From: Symsagittifera roscoffensis
Taxonomy: Eukaryota > Xenacoelomorpha > Acoela > Convolutidae
Direction: 5' to 3'
Assembly (NCBI RefSeq): GCF_963678635.1
Contig: NC_087064.1
Coordinates: 65,031,548-65,095,547, forward strand
DNA length: 64,000 nucleotides
The position numbers and the translations under genes were made by a program. Shown here piece by piece: positions 10,640 through 20,692 of the stretch. Each line of letters starts with the position of its first letter. The first letter of the stretch is position 1. The notes below the pieces were generated by a model. It saw only the letters and a program-made list of their open reading frames with translations, had not been told where the DNA came from and ran no database searches.

Positions 10640-11690
10640 TCTGAAAAATCCAACAATGTTGGGTTCTCTGTGTTCAATGGTTGATTTCAACAACTACGCC
10701 TCATAAAAGTCTTTTCAACTGTTTTAAATATTTTGAACAATGGCTCATTGATCGCTTTACGAGTTTTTTTATCGTTGAGATACTTCGTAATTGTATGCCT
10801 GGATCTATCCATGATCTGATATCCATAGGAAGAATTACCTAACAGCTTCATAGTTTCGGCTACAACTCCTGACAAAGGGTTTTCATCTCCTTTTCTTCTA
10901 GCATCAACCACTCACTGAACGAAATTATTAAAGCGTTTCCGAGGAGACTATTGAACAAAACGGTAAATTTTGGAGCACTAAAGTGGGGGGGGGGGTAGTT
11001 TCTGGTAATACCAGTTTATCTATTTCCAACTCCTCTGGTGTGGGTCTTTCTGAAAAATTCGGACAGCTCGAACGTCTATCGTTGTGTTTGACTTCAGCGA
11101 CTTCACAAGGCTTGATGAATATTTTATTTTCTTCAACCTTCTCAAGATACAAATCTTGTCCCTATGATTCGGACAATCAAGAAATCAGTAGTAAATGTTG
11201 AGGCAAAAGTCGGGAGGGGGGAGGGGGGTGCAAGGGAGACCCCATGTATTACGATACGTTTTAGATTTCCGGTCTCGATAGGACTACCAATGGTAAGGTT
11301 TCATGGTTAGTGTGATGGTAAGATAATGGTAAGAGAAACGTAATTTTTTTGGTTTTCGAGTGAAAAATCCAACAATGATGGATTCTCTGTGTTCAATTGT
11401 TGATTTCAACAACTCCGCCTCATACAAGTCTTTTCAACTGTATTAAAAATTAATAATGGCTCATTGATCGCTTTACGAGTTTTTTTATCGTTGAGATTCT
11501 TCGTAATTGTATGCCTGGATCTATCCATGATCTGATATCCATAGGCAGAATTACCTAACAGCTTCATAGTTTCGGCTACAACTCGTGACAAAGGGTTTTC
11601 ATCTCCTTCTCTTCTAGCATCAACCACTGACTGAACGAAATTATTAAAGCGTTTCCGAGGAGACTATTGAACAAAACGGTAAATTTTGGC
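10640..11690. repeat. Direct repeats of pPolB flanking a second poly-G module
   Basis: Sequence 10640-10970 (polymerase motif B region) is repeated at 11362-11690. Between them sits a second copy of the inverted gypsy pol module with G-runs at 10985-10995 and 11211-11228. The right joint falls at CGAGTG/AAAAATCC. This looks like a duplicated block that captured the module. Confidence 0.85.
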
Positions 11691-14600
11691 GCACTGCAAT
11701 CCAAGTTTCATTTAAAAGTTGAACAGAGGAGTTATAAATGTTCCGTTTTCTAGTTTGAAACTAGATATCAGCATTCTCTGAGGATGTTTCAACATTTCGT
11801 TCTCAATTGTATAGTTCTTCATGTAGTCTCCAATATCGTTTCTTCCAACTTCAATGTTTTTGAAAATTGGAGGAAATTTGGAAAAGTTGATTTTAGTTCA
11901 TCTGGAACAACTAAATTGCACTGAACATAACCAAAAAGAGATCCATCTTTTACTTTTGCGAGGAAGGAGTCTGTAGAAAGAGGTCTTTTATAAGGATAGT
12001 GGGTTTTGAGGTGATTTTTGATCTTGTCATTGATTTGGATTTCCCACCACTCACACTCCCACATTTCTTCAACTTTGTATCCCTTCTCTTTAATGTATTG
12101 ACGTCTCATAACATACATCTCTCTCTTCTTGTTTCATCGCTCAATATCCTGATCTGTTAAGAAGGGACGAGCTTCTTGACAAAAACAAAAGTGGTAGTAA
12201 CATCCCATTGCTTCGAACACTGTCTTACAGTGATCACCAAAACCATCCTTATTAAAGAAGTTGATTTTTTCTGTTTTCCAGATGCGAAAGAGCTCTCAAT
12301 TTTACATTCTGGTCTTGTTCCCTGGTAAAAAGACATGGGCATATTCTCAAAGTTGCGAGTTCGATTATGTCTAGTTTTAAACTTCTGCATATCGGTGTCA
12401 AACTCCCATCTTGTGTACAGTCCTGTTGTCATATCTGACGCATTGAGAAAGGGTAAAGCTGGCTTGCATCAATTCCAACGACCGATTTACAAACATTTTA
12501 TGAATTTCTAAGGAATGTTTCATCAACTACAGCTTTTTGAGAGAAAACAATAGAAGGTCCACCAGTCATAACTTCTCTAATTTTTTCACACAGTTCTTTA
12601 TCACTTTCGCAAAATGGATAAAATTTTTAATTTGCAGATTTGTGTAGACATATGTTTTCTAGATTTGGAAGTGTGCATCCAAGTTTCAACATATCTATCC
12701 CCTTGTTATGATAAAACTAAATCATTTTTTGCATTGCCTCCAGGTTGAAACTACATCCTTGTTGTTGTATCACTTCAAAAAGTCTTTGAACACTGTCATT
12801 CCGTTTTTATTCCAAGTCTCTTTTTAGTAATTGTAATTATCCAATCCAGATGGAGGATAAGTCTTGATTTGAAGATTTTGAGTGCTTGCTGTTCGTCAAG
12901 CCCACTCTTTCTCAGCTTCTCACATAATGAATGAAGTCTTTGTCTAGAGGATTGTTGTTTCTAAGTTTACTGAAAAATGCTTCTTACGGTGGCAATTCGT
13001 GAAAGTCAAGTTTGTCTGGGTTATCAAACCACTCATAGTGAAAGAATCGTTTCGTTTCGCTAGATTTTCAGGCTTTGAGAAAGGAGTCCAGAGTAGTTGC
13101 TCCTCCCAGAAACTTCGTTATGTCGAGAAGTTGTTCATCTCCAAACTTGATTCATTTGCTTTTGATGACTAATGTTTCTTGTTCTTTATCGCGAATCAAA
13201 TAGGGGATTCAGTAGGACTTGATCCAATTAAAATCTTATCTACCCCTGTTAATTCCAAAAACAGGCAAAGTATTTACAGATCTCTCAAGATGTTGTTTCA
13301 AATCAATGAAATGATTTTTCTGAATTCGCAAAAACTGTGTTGACATATCAGCTTCTTCCGAGTAATCAATGCATTCATCTTCGTACTCGAATTTGTTGCT
13401 TGAATAATTTTTACCTCGCCCGTTTAGTTGATCAAAAATCTTTTTCATTCCTTCACTGATAGCTACTTCAATATCGTCAAATTTCGTTCTCATCTCCAGC
13501 TTACTTTCTTCAGCCAACAGTTCGAGGTTGCTTACAAATTCAATTTTCAAGTTCTGTGGATCCTTGTTATACATAAAGATGGATTCATCAATCAGATTCG
13601 ATTTTATTGAGACTGAAATTGGGACATGTTTCCAACCAAGGTTGTAGTTTGTGTTTTCTTTTAGCTCCTCAGTAGGAACACAAATCGAGTCAAAATCGAA
13701 AATTGCTAGATTATTGAAAATGTTTTTCATCTCCGAAAACTGGAAGACTGAATCCTTCTAGTTTTTCAAACAAGGTATCGCGGAGCTCATACACGTTCTG
13801 TGGGTAAATATGTCTCACTCAGTCCTTGCATCTCAAGGGATGCTGGTTGAAGTGGTCTGATTCGTGGGAAAAAGTGTCACAGCTAGGCCACCGAAAGCAC
13901 TTGAAGAAACTATCTATATCATTTGTATGAATAATATGAGTAGCTTAACTTATTTATCAAAATTTCCGATACTTCGTCGAGCTATTTCTCCTACATTTTC
14001 TCCTTTCTGGATATCGAACTCGTATATATAGATGTTTCTTTGCACAATTTCTACGACAACAGGTAAGTCTTCTACAGAAACTCCACTGAAATTTATAGGA
14101 TCATAACCAGATTATGATATAAATTCTGTAAAGTATCTGGAAAGGTGAGAGACGAGACCGTTGTGTCCGTTCATGTACATTGCCAATGTGCTGAAAAGAC
14201 ACAAATGATCTTTGTAAGGTTCCTTGTCTTTGTTAGATAAAAGACAGTTCACTTGCGTATGTCGTAGTAAAGGTTCAGGTACGACAGAGTCCGGACATCT
14301 CATTGGAATGATTTTCAGCCGAGCAGCAAAAAGTGTAACGATAGTAATCAACTTGAATCTTCATTTTGTGTGCTGGCATTCTTGGCTACATTGCTCCACA
14401 ATATCAAATTTTTCTACTATCCCTTGGATTGTTGTCGAATCCGCTTTCGTACAGACTAAGTGGGATCTTTCAAACAAAGTATTGTTTTCATGGGCGTAGA
14501 AATATCGATATTCATCAGTCTCAACATTTCGAAGAACAAAACCCAGAGCAATGTTGATTTAAGCGGCAGAGTCGAGCTTGTTGAAGACTTCTTCAAGTTT

Positions 14601-15059
14601 CTCGTTGATTATTTTAGTATCTAACTTGGACATTTGGAAGTTAAATACCTTATGTCTCCAATTTTCCATCTTCTTATCCACCAGAAAATGTTGACAAGCA
14701 CTAAGTTCCGCATTAAGTATTTCACCATCTTCCACTTCTTCCTTCACAGTCTTGTTGAAGTCGGTCACCGAATAACGTGCTTTCTGTTGCTTAGTTCCAT
14801 GTTGTTGGAGAGAGTAGTAACCTGGCAACTCTTGTTCACAAGAAGGACAAAATGTCGACTTCTTCGAACTTGGTTGAGCATGCTTCTTCGCAACATGATA
14901 ACCCATCTCCTCTTTGCTCTTTGTATAAAAATGACAGTTTGGTCACTGGTGTTCCTTTTGTTTTTCACATCTCTTTCGATGTCAAGCTGCATGCTGGCGA
15001 ACATAGATAGTTCCAGAATCTTCACACTTGACTATCTCATTTCGTTTCAGGGCAGGCAT

Positions 15060-15507
15060 TACCTAAAAAACTTTGGGACTTTAGATATGTTCCACTTTCA
15101 ATAACTAGAAGTACCAATTTAATGAAATTACCTACTGTTTTCTTTTCGCGAAGTAATGAATTGTAAAAATTGAAGTAAAATTCAATTGACTGTTCCCGAT
15201 TGGCAAACAAATTGAATGATTTAACACAACAAAATGAGCGTACTTATACTAATCATGACGTCATCGCCTACGCAATTATATTTTTATGGTTATGAAATCA
15301 TTCTTTGAATAGAAGTAACGTCACCGCCTACGCAGTTTTCCTTTTAAGTTATTGACGTCATTCTATAAATAGAAGTGATCTCACCACCCATGTAATTTTC
15401 CTTTTATGGTAATGACGATATCACCTACGTCATTCCTTCGAAATTTCTAGAATTTTCAAGAAAAATTTTCAACCAATCAGAACTAGGCAGTTTCTAGACA
15501 AATCAAG
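15060..15507. promoter_or_regulatory. Divergent promoter region with CRE-like palindromes, unit A
   Basis: This lies between the polymerase start (minus) and the next ORF (plus). It has TGACGTCA at 15256-15263 and 15353-15360 and a variant TAACGTCA at 15316-15323. Each sits in a repeated context ending in GCCTACGCA or a degenerate form (15264, 15325, 15383, 15419), spaced about 60 bp. The same array is at 30854-31035 in unit B. TGACGTCA is the established CREB/ATF binding site; a promoter role is inferred. Confidence 0.55.
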
Positions 15508-15779
15508 ATGTCAATTAAAAAACATTTGAACTTCCTCGAGTTACTCCTCAAGAAAAAAAAATATTCTGTATAATTTCCTTATTGATGAAATAGATGCAGA
15601 TTCTCATTTTTTTTTCAAAAATTTTTGGACGTTTATGTTGTCCAAATAGAGTTCTTCGACTAAGTGAAGGTCTTTTCAGGGAAAATTACCCAATCAAAGA
15701 GTTTACTTTTGATCCACATATTGCGTATCAAAGCTATGAACTTACTGCTGAGTTACACCTGACAGGAGAAGAAATTTAA
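15508..15779 (+). pseudogene. Small Polinton ORF starting MSIKKHLNFLELL, unit A
   Basis: The first ATG after the divergent promoter opens MSIKKHLNFLELLLKKKKYS and hits a stop at once. The rest continues in another frame (15594-15779), reading IKEFTFDPHIAYQSYELTAE. A run of T near 15607 is a likely slippage site. The unit B copy is longer. About 90 residues in all, with no known domain; membership of the Polinton is inferred from position. Confidence 0.45.
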
Positions 15780-16714
15780 TTTATTTTTGAAAATTTGAAG
15801 TTAATTAAAAAATCGTACGATAATATTTAGAAGACTCTTTTTATTCCCTACCCAACTCCCAGTAAAAGAAACATAAGTTAAAAAAAAATCGTACGATAAA
15901 ATTTCAAAGACTTTTTTTATTCCCTACCCAGATTCGTCAAAACTACCCAGCAAAGTTCTTTATTCCTGCATTTTTTGAAAGATTTTCAAAGTTCAAAATC
16001 TTGTATGATCAGGTTTGGAATCAGATTGCCAGAGATTTGCTTCGAAAATTTCATCATAGCGAGCTATCCTCTCAAATCTTCATCAAAATTAAAGAACTTG
16101 ACCATCTACTCAAAAATTAGCCATTTATCATCGATTATATACAAAACAATTAATTAACTTGATGAGAAGACTTGCAGAGATGCTATTTTTATGAATTTTC
16201 CTTCTTTTGTTACTTATATCGGCAATATTTCTTATTTTTACAGCAAACAGTTTTTGATCATTTAATTTTGCAATTGCTTTAGTGTATATTTTTTTATTTG
16301 AAAGATTTAAGTCCTTAAAAATTTCCTCTGATTGGATACGACAACTAGAACAAAAATGAGTTTTTGTGATTGAAAATGACAATACCCAAAATGGAGCTTT
16401 GTTTCCGATTGGCACGACTTTTCTATTAGAAGTCCATAAAAGGAAACTGAAATCTTATTAGACGCGACTACAATCCAAATAAGGAAAATCCATTCTGATT
16501 GGTTAAACCCCCACATTCCAATTAAAGGTACCCCTCACTCTTAACTAAAAGTTATTTTATTTTCAACCTAACTACTGTCAACTACCTCTTCTCTCAACTC
16601 TTGATTTTTTAATTTCAACTTAACCACCGTCAACTACTTCTCTCGCAATTGTAAATCTTGTTTTTCCTCTGAACATTTTACTTATTCAATTTACCTCGCA
16701 TTTCATTGCTCAAA
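15780..16714. other. AT-rich spacer with short internal repeats
   Basis: Two copies of a block with GACTCTTTTTATTCCCTACCC lie near 15831 and 15908. Sequence from about 16026 onward is repeated at 20693. Fragment 15975-16157 is open on the plus strand but has no recognisable motif. Likely 3' and 5' flanks of the small Polinton genes. Confidence 0.4.
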
Positions 16715-17163
16715 ATGAAATTCTCAGTGCAAAACAACAACCTTATGTTCTTGGTAGACATTTCGGCTGATTTAGTACAAATCCAAGTGCGAGAAACAGT
16801 TTGTGGACTTTTTCTGGCACAAATGGACATCCCAATCCAAGTCTGGCACATGGTGGAGGTGATGCGCAGGGATTTCAACGAACAGCATATAACGCAAGTA
16901 CCCATGACAGAGAATCCAATTGGAGAAATGCAAATGATGGAGGAAGTGGCTGAGCATGTGGGAATGAACTACCCCGGAACTCCTGACTCAGATATGTGGC
17001 TAAAACGTTCTACGATTTCCTCTTTCCTTGGGAAGAGGGAGCTGTGGACCAGCCAATTACCACCGAAGAAGATGAAGGGTTCTCTGAACCAAGAGCTCCA
17101 GTCAGCGAACCACCAGTGATGGAGGCAAGACCAGCTTTGCGCTCCATTAAGAACTTGCAATAA
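16715..17163 (+). pseudogene. Small Polinton ORF starting MKFSVQNNNLMFL, copy A1
   Basis: The ATG at 16715 opens MKFSVQNNNLMFLVDISADL and continues through VRETVCGLFL to the SDMWL segment near 17000. The reading then continues better in another frame as FPWEEGAVDQPITTEEDEG and SEPPVMEARPALRSIKNLQ, ending at a TAA at 17161 caused by an A-to-T change relative to unit B (AAA in B). The frame change occurs at the same place in all three copies (also 21376 and 32319). It is therefore either an old lesion or a programmed or spliced feature. Function unknown: an amphipathic N-terminal half and an acidic proline-rich tail. Confidence 0.5.
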
Positions 17164-17950
17164 TTTGAAAACTCAGCTGCTCGACAGCTCGTTGATTTGC
17201 AAATAAGATGGTTGTTGTCTTGTGTTTTGTAATTTAGTTTCTCTGCATCTAGTATTTTTATTTGAAAGAGATAGCAACAAAGCTATCAGGTCATAAAAAA
17301 ATTTGTTAAAAAATTGTAAAGGTCCAGTTTTTTAAAAAATATATATTGAAAACTTTGTTAAAATCAAACTAATTAAGCAGTTGGCAATTTTTTTTGCATA
17401 AAATAATTTTTGATAAGGATGGCAAGAAAATTAAACCAAATTTAACATCTTGTAAAAATTTCACAACTTTTTTTTCACATATGACAACAAAAAAGTTTCA
17501 CAATTTTAGCAAACATGTTAAAAATTTTACCCTAATTTTTGCACCATGCAAAAGTTTTTATACTATTTCTGACACACTATTTTGAAAAATCAAAGAAAAT
17601 CTTGCAAACTAAGAAAAATTTCATTAAATGTTTTCGCATTTTGAAAATTTGTAGCCTGATTTTCTTGCATTGTTGAAAATTAAAATTTATGAATTTCTTC
17701 GTTCTGATTTTGATCATTAAAAAATTCATTTTTTGCATGTATGTTGATGAAAAAAATTAGAAATACAATGTATTAACATAGGTAATAGTACTCAAAAACA
17801 TCAATAATGAAAATTTTTCAACAAGTTTTCAATAAATTTTTTACAACAAATTTTTGTGTTTTTCATATATGCATAAGAAAAAAGAAGTTAGAATTTTGCA
17901 TTCGTTTTCTAAAAAACCACAAAAAAACTTGCATCTAACACAAAAACTTC
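17164..17950. other. Very AT-rich spacer with repeated TTTTTGCA/AAAATTT blocks, unit A
   Basis: Motifs such as TGTTAAAAATTTTAC, TTTTTGCACCATGCAAAA and GTTTTCGCATTTT recur irregularly. It ends at the joint with gypsy integrase sequence (TTCATGATGTTAACAGGC). Equivalent sequence is at 21850-22650 and 32806-33497. Confidence 0.5.
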
Positions 17951-18850
17951 ATGATGTTAACAGGCAGGGAGAGAGCCATATCCCTGACTTTCTTCTAGAA
18001 TATGAAGGACAAAAGACATGGCCTCAGCATATGTGAAGGAAAAAATTCCAACCAAAAGACAGTAGGAGTTGAATGAACTGTGCAGAAGGAATACAGCACA
18101 AGCACAGATGACACAGAGGAGGAAGTATGATGATACAATACTTCAGGTGGAGCCATATGCTGTGGGACAACATGTCTGGGTGTTACAGAATGTCATGCCT
18201 CCAAAAGAGACAAAAAACCTACTGAAGAAATAGAGAGCACCGTTCATGGTAACGGAATTGCACCAGCAGGGTAGGTTCTATCGCTTTAGCACAGGGCGTG
18301 CTGCGTACTACGAAAATCCGAAACTTCATGTGCCATCAACGGAAGACTGGTGTGAACCACAGAACATGGAAGGACTCGAGAAACTACTGGTGGAAACGGC
18401 ATGCGAGTTAAGTGAGAAGGGCAATAGGGATAAGATTGATGGTAACGAGAACAAAAGTATGGATGACAACCAAAAAAAGTAGAGGTAGATTTGGAGGGAA
18501 GATCTTTCACAGAAGAGGAGTGGAATGATCTAGAGCAAAACGAGGTGCCAAAATGGACAGAACCAGATATTCCAATGACGACAGACACGGGAAAATGCGG
18601 GCGCAAGAGGACAGGCATGATGTAAAACAGGTATGGCGATGACTTCTTGATCGACAAGATACGGCCTGAAGAGTTAGGTGAGGAGTTGGTGAACGTGGGT
18701 GAGCTGGTAGCCGATGAGGAGTGGCAGATCATCACTGACAGTGAGCACTCCTTGCATGAAGATCGCACCATGCCAGAGAGAGAGAGAGAGAGAGATATCG
18801 ACCTAGAACAGAGCGAGATAGAAAGAAGATAAAATACAAACCTGAGGATA
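17951..18850 (+). pseudogene. Gypsy integrase C-terminal region, unit A
   Basis: It starts abruptly inside the integrase catalytic core's distal part (near the MMLTGRER-type motif) at GATGTTAACAGGCAGG and reads NELCRRNTAQAQM in a shifted frame. It continues through VTELHQQGRFYRFSTGRAA and YENPKLHVPSTEDWCEP (18246-18480), then acidic linker sequence with YGDDFLIDKI. A (GA) run at 18775-18794 differs in length from unit B (34306-34322). The catalytic D,D,E part is absent. Stops and frameshifts abound. Confidence 0.8.
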
Positions 18851-19040
18851 CTGGAGTGGATGCATAATTTTGAGGCTGACGAGAAAGAGTTGCAAACTAT
18901 CCAACATGAGTCGCAACCTATCCAACAGTCGACACATATGCAGCGAAGCATGTATTGGTTGATGACGTCTGAGCGGCCACTAGATAAACCGCCTGATAAT
19001 TTGAGCCCAGAGCCATCGACGGGGACATCGATAAATATTT

Positions 19041-19665
19041 TTGTCCGGGGACTGGGGTGTAGGACTTACCCACACCGAGAAATTACTGATACAGAAGCAC
19101 AGGGAAGTGAGAGAGAATAATGGACTGGAGCTAGATCAGGACGAAGCCGAGCCTGCCATTGAAAGAAATTTCATGACCAAAAATGATATACCGAACGGAT
19201 ATTCAGAAAACATAACGGTCACAGACAGCGACTTCATCTTGTCAGATAGGACCAGCGAAATCTGCATAAGTGCGAATATGAGCTTCAACACTAGACTAGA
19301 ACTGATTTTAAGAGAAAATGCGAAAACGTGGAGTTTCTAATCAGACAGAGACCAGGATTGGGGGGAATGGCTGCATTTCCACCCTCTGTTTCTCAAGTTC
19401 CTGGCAAGTATCTGTGCTTTTTGGTGACAAGAACCAACAAGAGAAACGTGAAAGAGATCCTGAGCATATGATGTTGGCATTAACAAGTTTGAGGGATTTC
19501 CTGGTTGAAAGAGGGATAGGAGAGTTTTCAATGCCGGTCTATGATCCGAACAGGGGCAAATTGAACCCTAGGGAACTATATGCCATCCTGCACGTGGTCT
19601 TTGCAGAAACGGACATAATGGTACATCTACACAAGTAGTACTACTTGAGTATTGCCTAAGCTTTG
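19041..19665 (+). pseudogene. Macro-domain-like C-terminal domain of gypsy element, unit A
   Basis: Fragments 19041-19340 and 19318-19638 together read ICISANMSFNTRLE, RQRPGLGGMAAF, PGKYLCFLVTRTNKR, LALTSLRDFLVERGI and FSMPVYDPNRGKLNPREL. The order and spacing match an Appr-1-p (macro) fold: an ADP-ribose pocket, the YLVT strand, a helix with ALxxLRxxL, then the (S/I)MP strand with a glycine loop. Macro domains bind or hydrolyse ADP-ribose derivatives. The signature loop is PVYDPNRGKL rather than PxIGCGxDGL, so activity is uncertain. A frameshift after NKRNVKE and a TAG after VHLHK are shared with unit B. Confidence 0.6.
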
Positions 19666-19910
19666 GATGAACAAGGGGGTCTTGAGTTAGGGGACAACAG
19701 GATCTTGAGCTATGTAAAAGGGGGACCCAAGATAGGATGATGGGTTTTAATATGGTTGGCATGACAATTGAGTTTTATACGGGACTCATGCTGCTAAAAC
19801 ATAAAATAAATTTGCATGTTTTTAATGTTTACTTGAATCATTTTATCAGAAATTGTAAGGATAAGGTTTTGAAGGTAGTAAAGGGGGGAGGTTTAGGTTA
19901 GACACGAGCG
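19666..19910 (+). other. Gypsy 3' region with polypurine tract, unit A
   Basis: Follows the macro-like domain and contains purine-rich GTAGTAAAGGGGGGAGG near 19876-19893, the position of a polypurine tract before a 3' LTR. The homologous tract in unit B is near 35398-35414. No complete LTR was recognised. Confidence 0.4.
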
Positions 19911-20692
19911 AGAAACATCTTGGTCTAAAACTAATTTTTATTTTCAGATTGATTTGAATCACCAAAAAACTGAAACGATAACTAGATCGGATTTGCTCGA
20001 GCAAAGAAAAAAGAGACTTCAAGCAGTTGTTTACACGGTACTAAAGAAAAGTATCTCTTGATTATTAATCTGGGAAAGTTATTTCTTGAGTTTAACTAGA
20101 AAAGCTATTTCTAGAGTTTAACTAGGTAAGATATTTCTTGAGATATCCTGCGAAGAGAAAATACAGTAATGACAGATCGTTTCTGGAAGTCTGTGCCAGC
20201 GGCGTTCAGAAAACCCACACTCGACGAGCTTTAAGAGCGCTTGAGGGAGCTTGACTCCACGCAAGTTGATGAGTGGATCGCAATACTGTTTTATGCCATC
20301 CTGCAACTGTTGTCGCGAGGAGAATGCAGGGAATCGGTACTGAAGCTCTGCTAATGGTGGGATACACTTCGGATGGGATCTCGAGTCAAGAGCAAACCAG
20401 TTGGCTATCCTGGAATGTGGATGGAGGCGTGAGGGGATTTGATCTTGCAAGGAACCCCGGATTGAGTAACACGACGGAGTATGGCGCGGGAGAGTTTCCC
20501 CTTTCGAACACACCACCAGCAGCGGCAGGGACCCATTCTACCAATAAACAGTTACCGATGTTACGGTCCCAACAAACGGAAGATGCGTACCCGGTTCTCA
20601 GCAATCTGAAAAAGGGAACCGGAGAGGGCCGAAGCCAATCTTGACAGGGACTAATCGAATCTTGAGCGAGATCAGGAGCGAGATCATCCAGA
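19911..20692 (+). pseudogene. Less AT-rich insert present only in unit A, possible gypsy 5' leader and gag start
   Basis: After the polypurine-like tract, unit A has about 780 bp with no counterpart in unit B. From 20170 a frame opens MTDRFWKSVPAAFRKPTL and LDSTQVDEWIAILFYAILQL with one stop. Another frame at 20273-20644 is open but low-complexity. The position after a 3' end suggests an LTR and the start of a second gypsy gag joined head-to-tail. This is inference; no LTR pair was matched. Confidence 0.35.

Larger units (their letters stand above)
9489..15059 (-). pseudogene. Protein-primed family B DNA polymerase (Polinton pPolB), unit A, rearranged
   Basis: This enzyme would replicate the Polinton from a terminal protein. 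The start is the ATG at 15059 (minus). N-terminal zinc-finger-like Cys/His clusters lie at 14560-15040. The exonuclease region at 13236-13730 reads IFDFDSICVP, with Asp where unit B has Glu (FDFES). The polymerase part holds KLLGNSSYGYQIMDRSRH (10687-10911) and the C-terminal CSKTYCCYDNKSDKFKFSSKG block. The metal-binding motif near 10550 reads MDPDSL, where unit B keeps MDTDSL. The gene is broken by many stops, by a 9070-9800 duplication of its C-terminus and by a poly-G module at 10975-11360 flanked by a repeat of 10640-10970. It keeps about 400 bp (12570-12960) missing from unit B. Confidence 0.9.

Noticed and set aside
18286-18951. 221-codon minus-strand open frame, also at 33836-34291
   Set aside because: It is the antisense of the gypsy integrase C-terminal region, whose plus-strand translation is recognisable and conserved. 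The minus frame has no motif and is serine-rich by shadowing.
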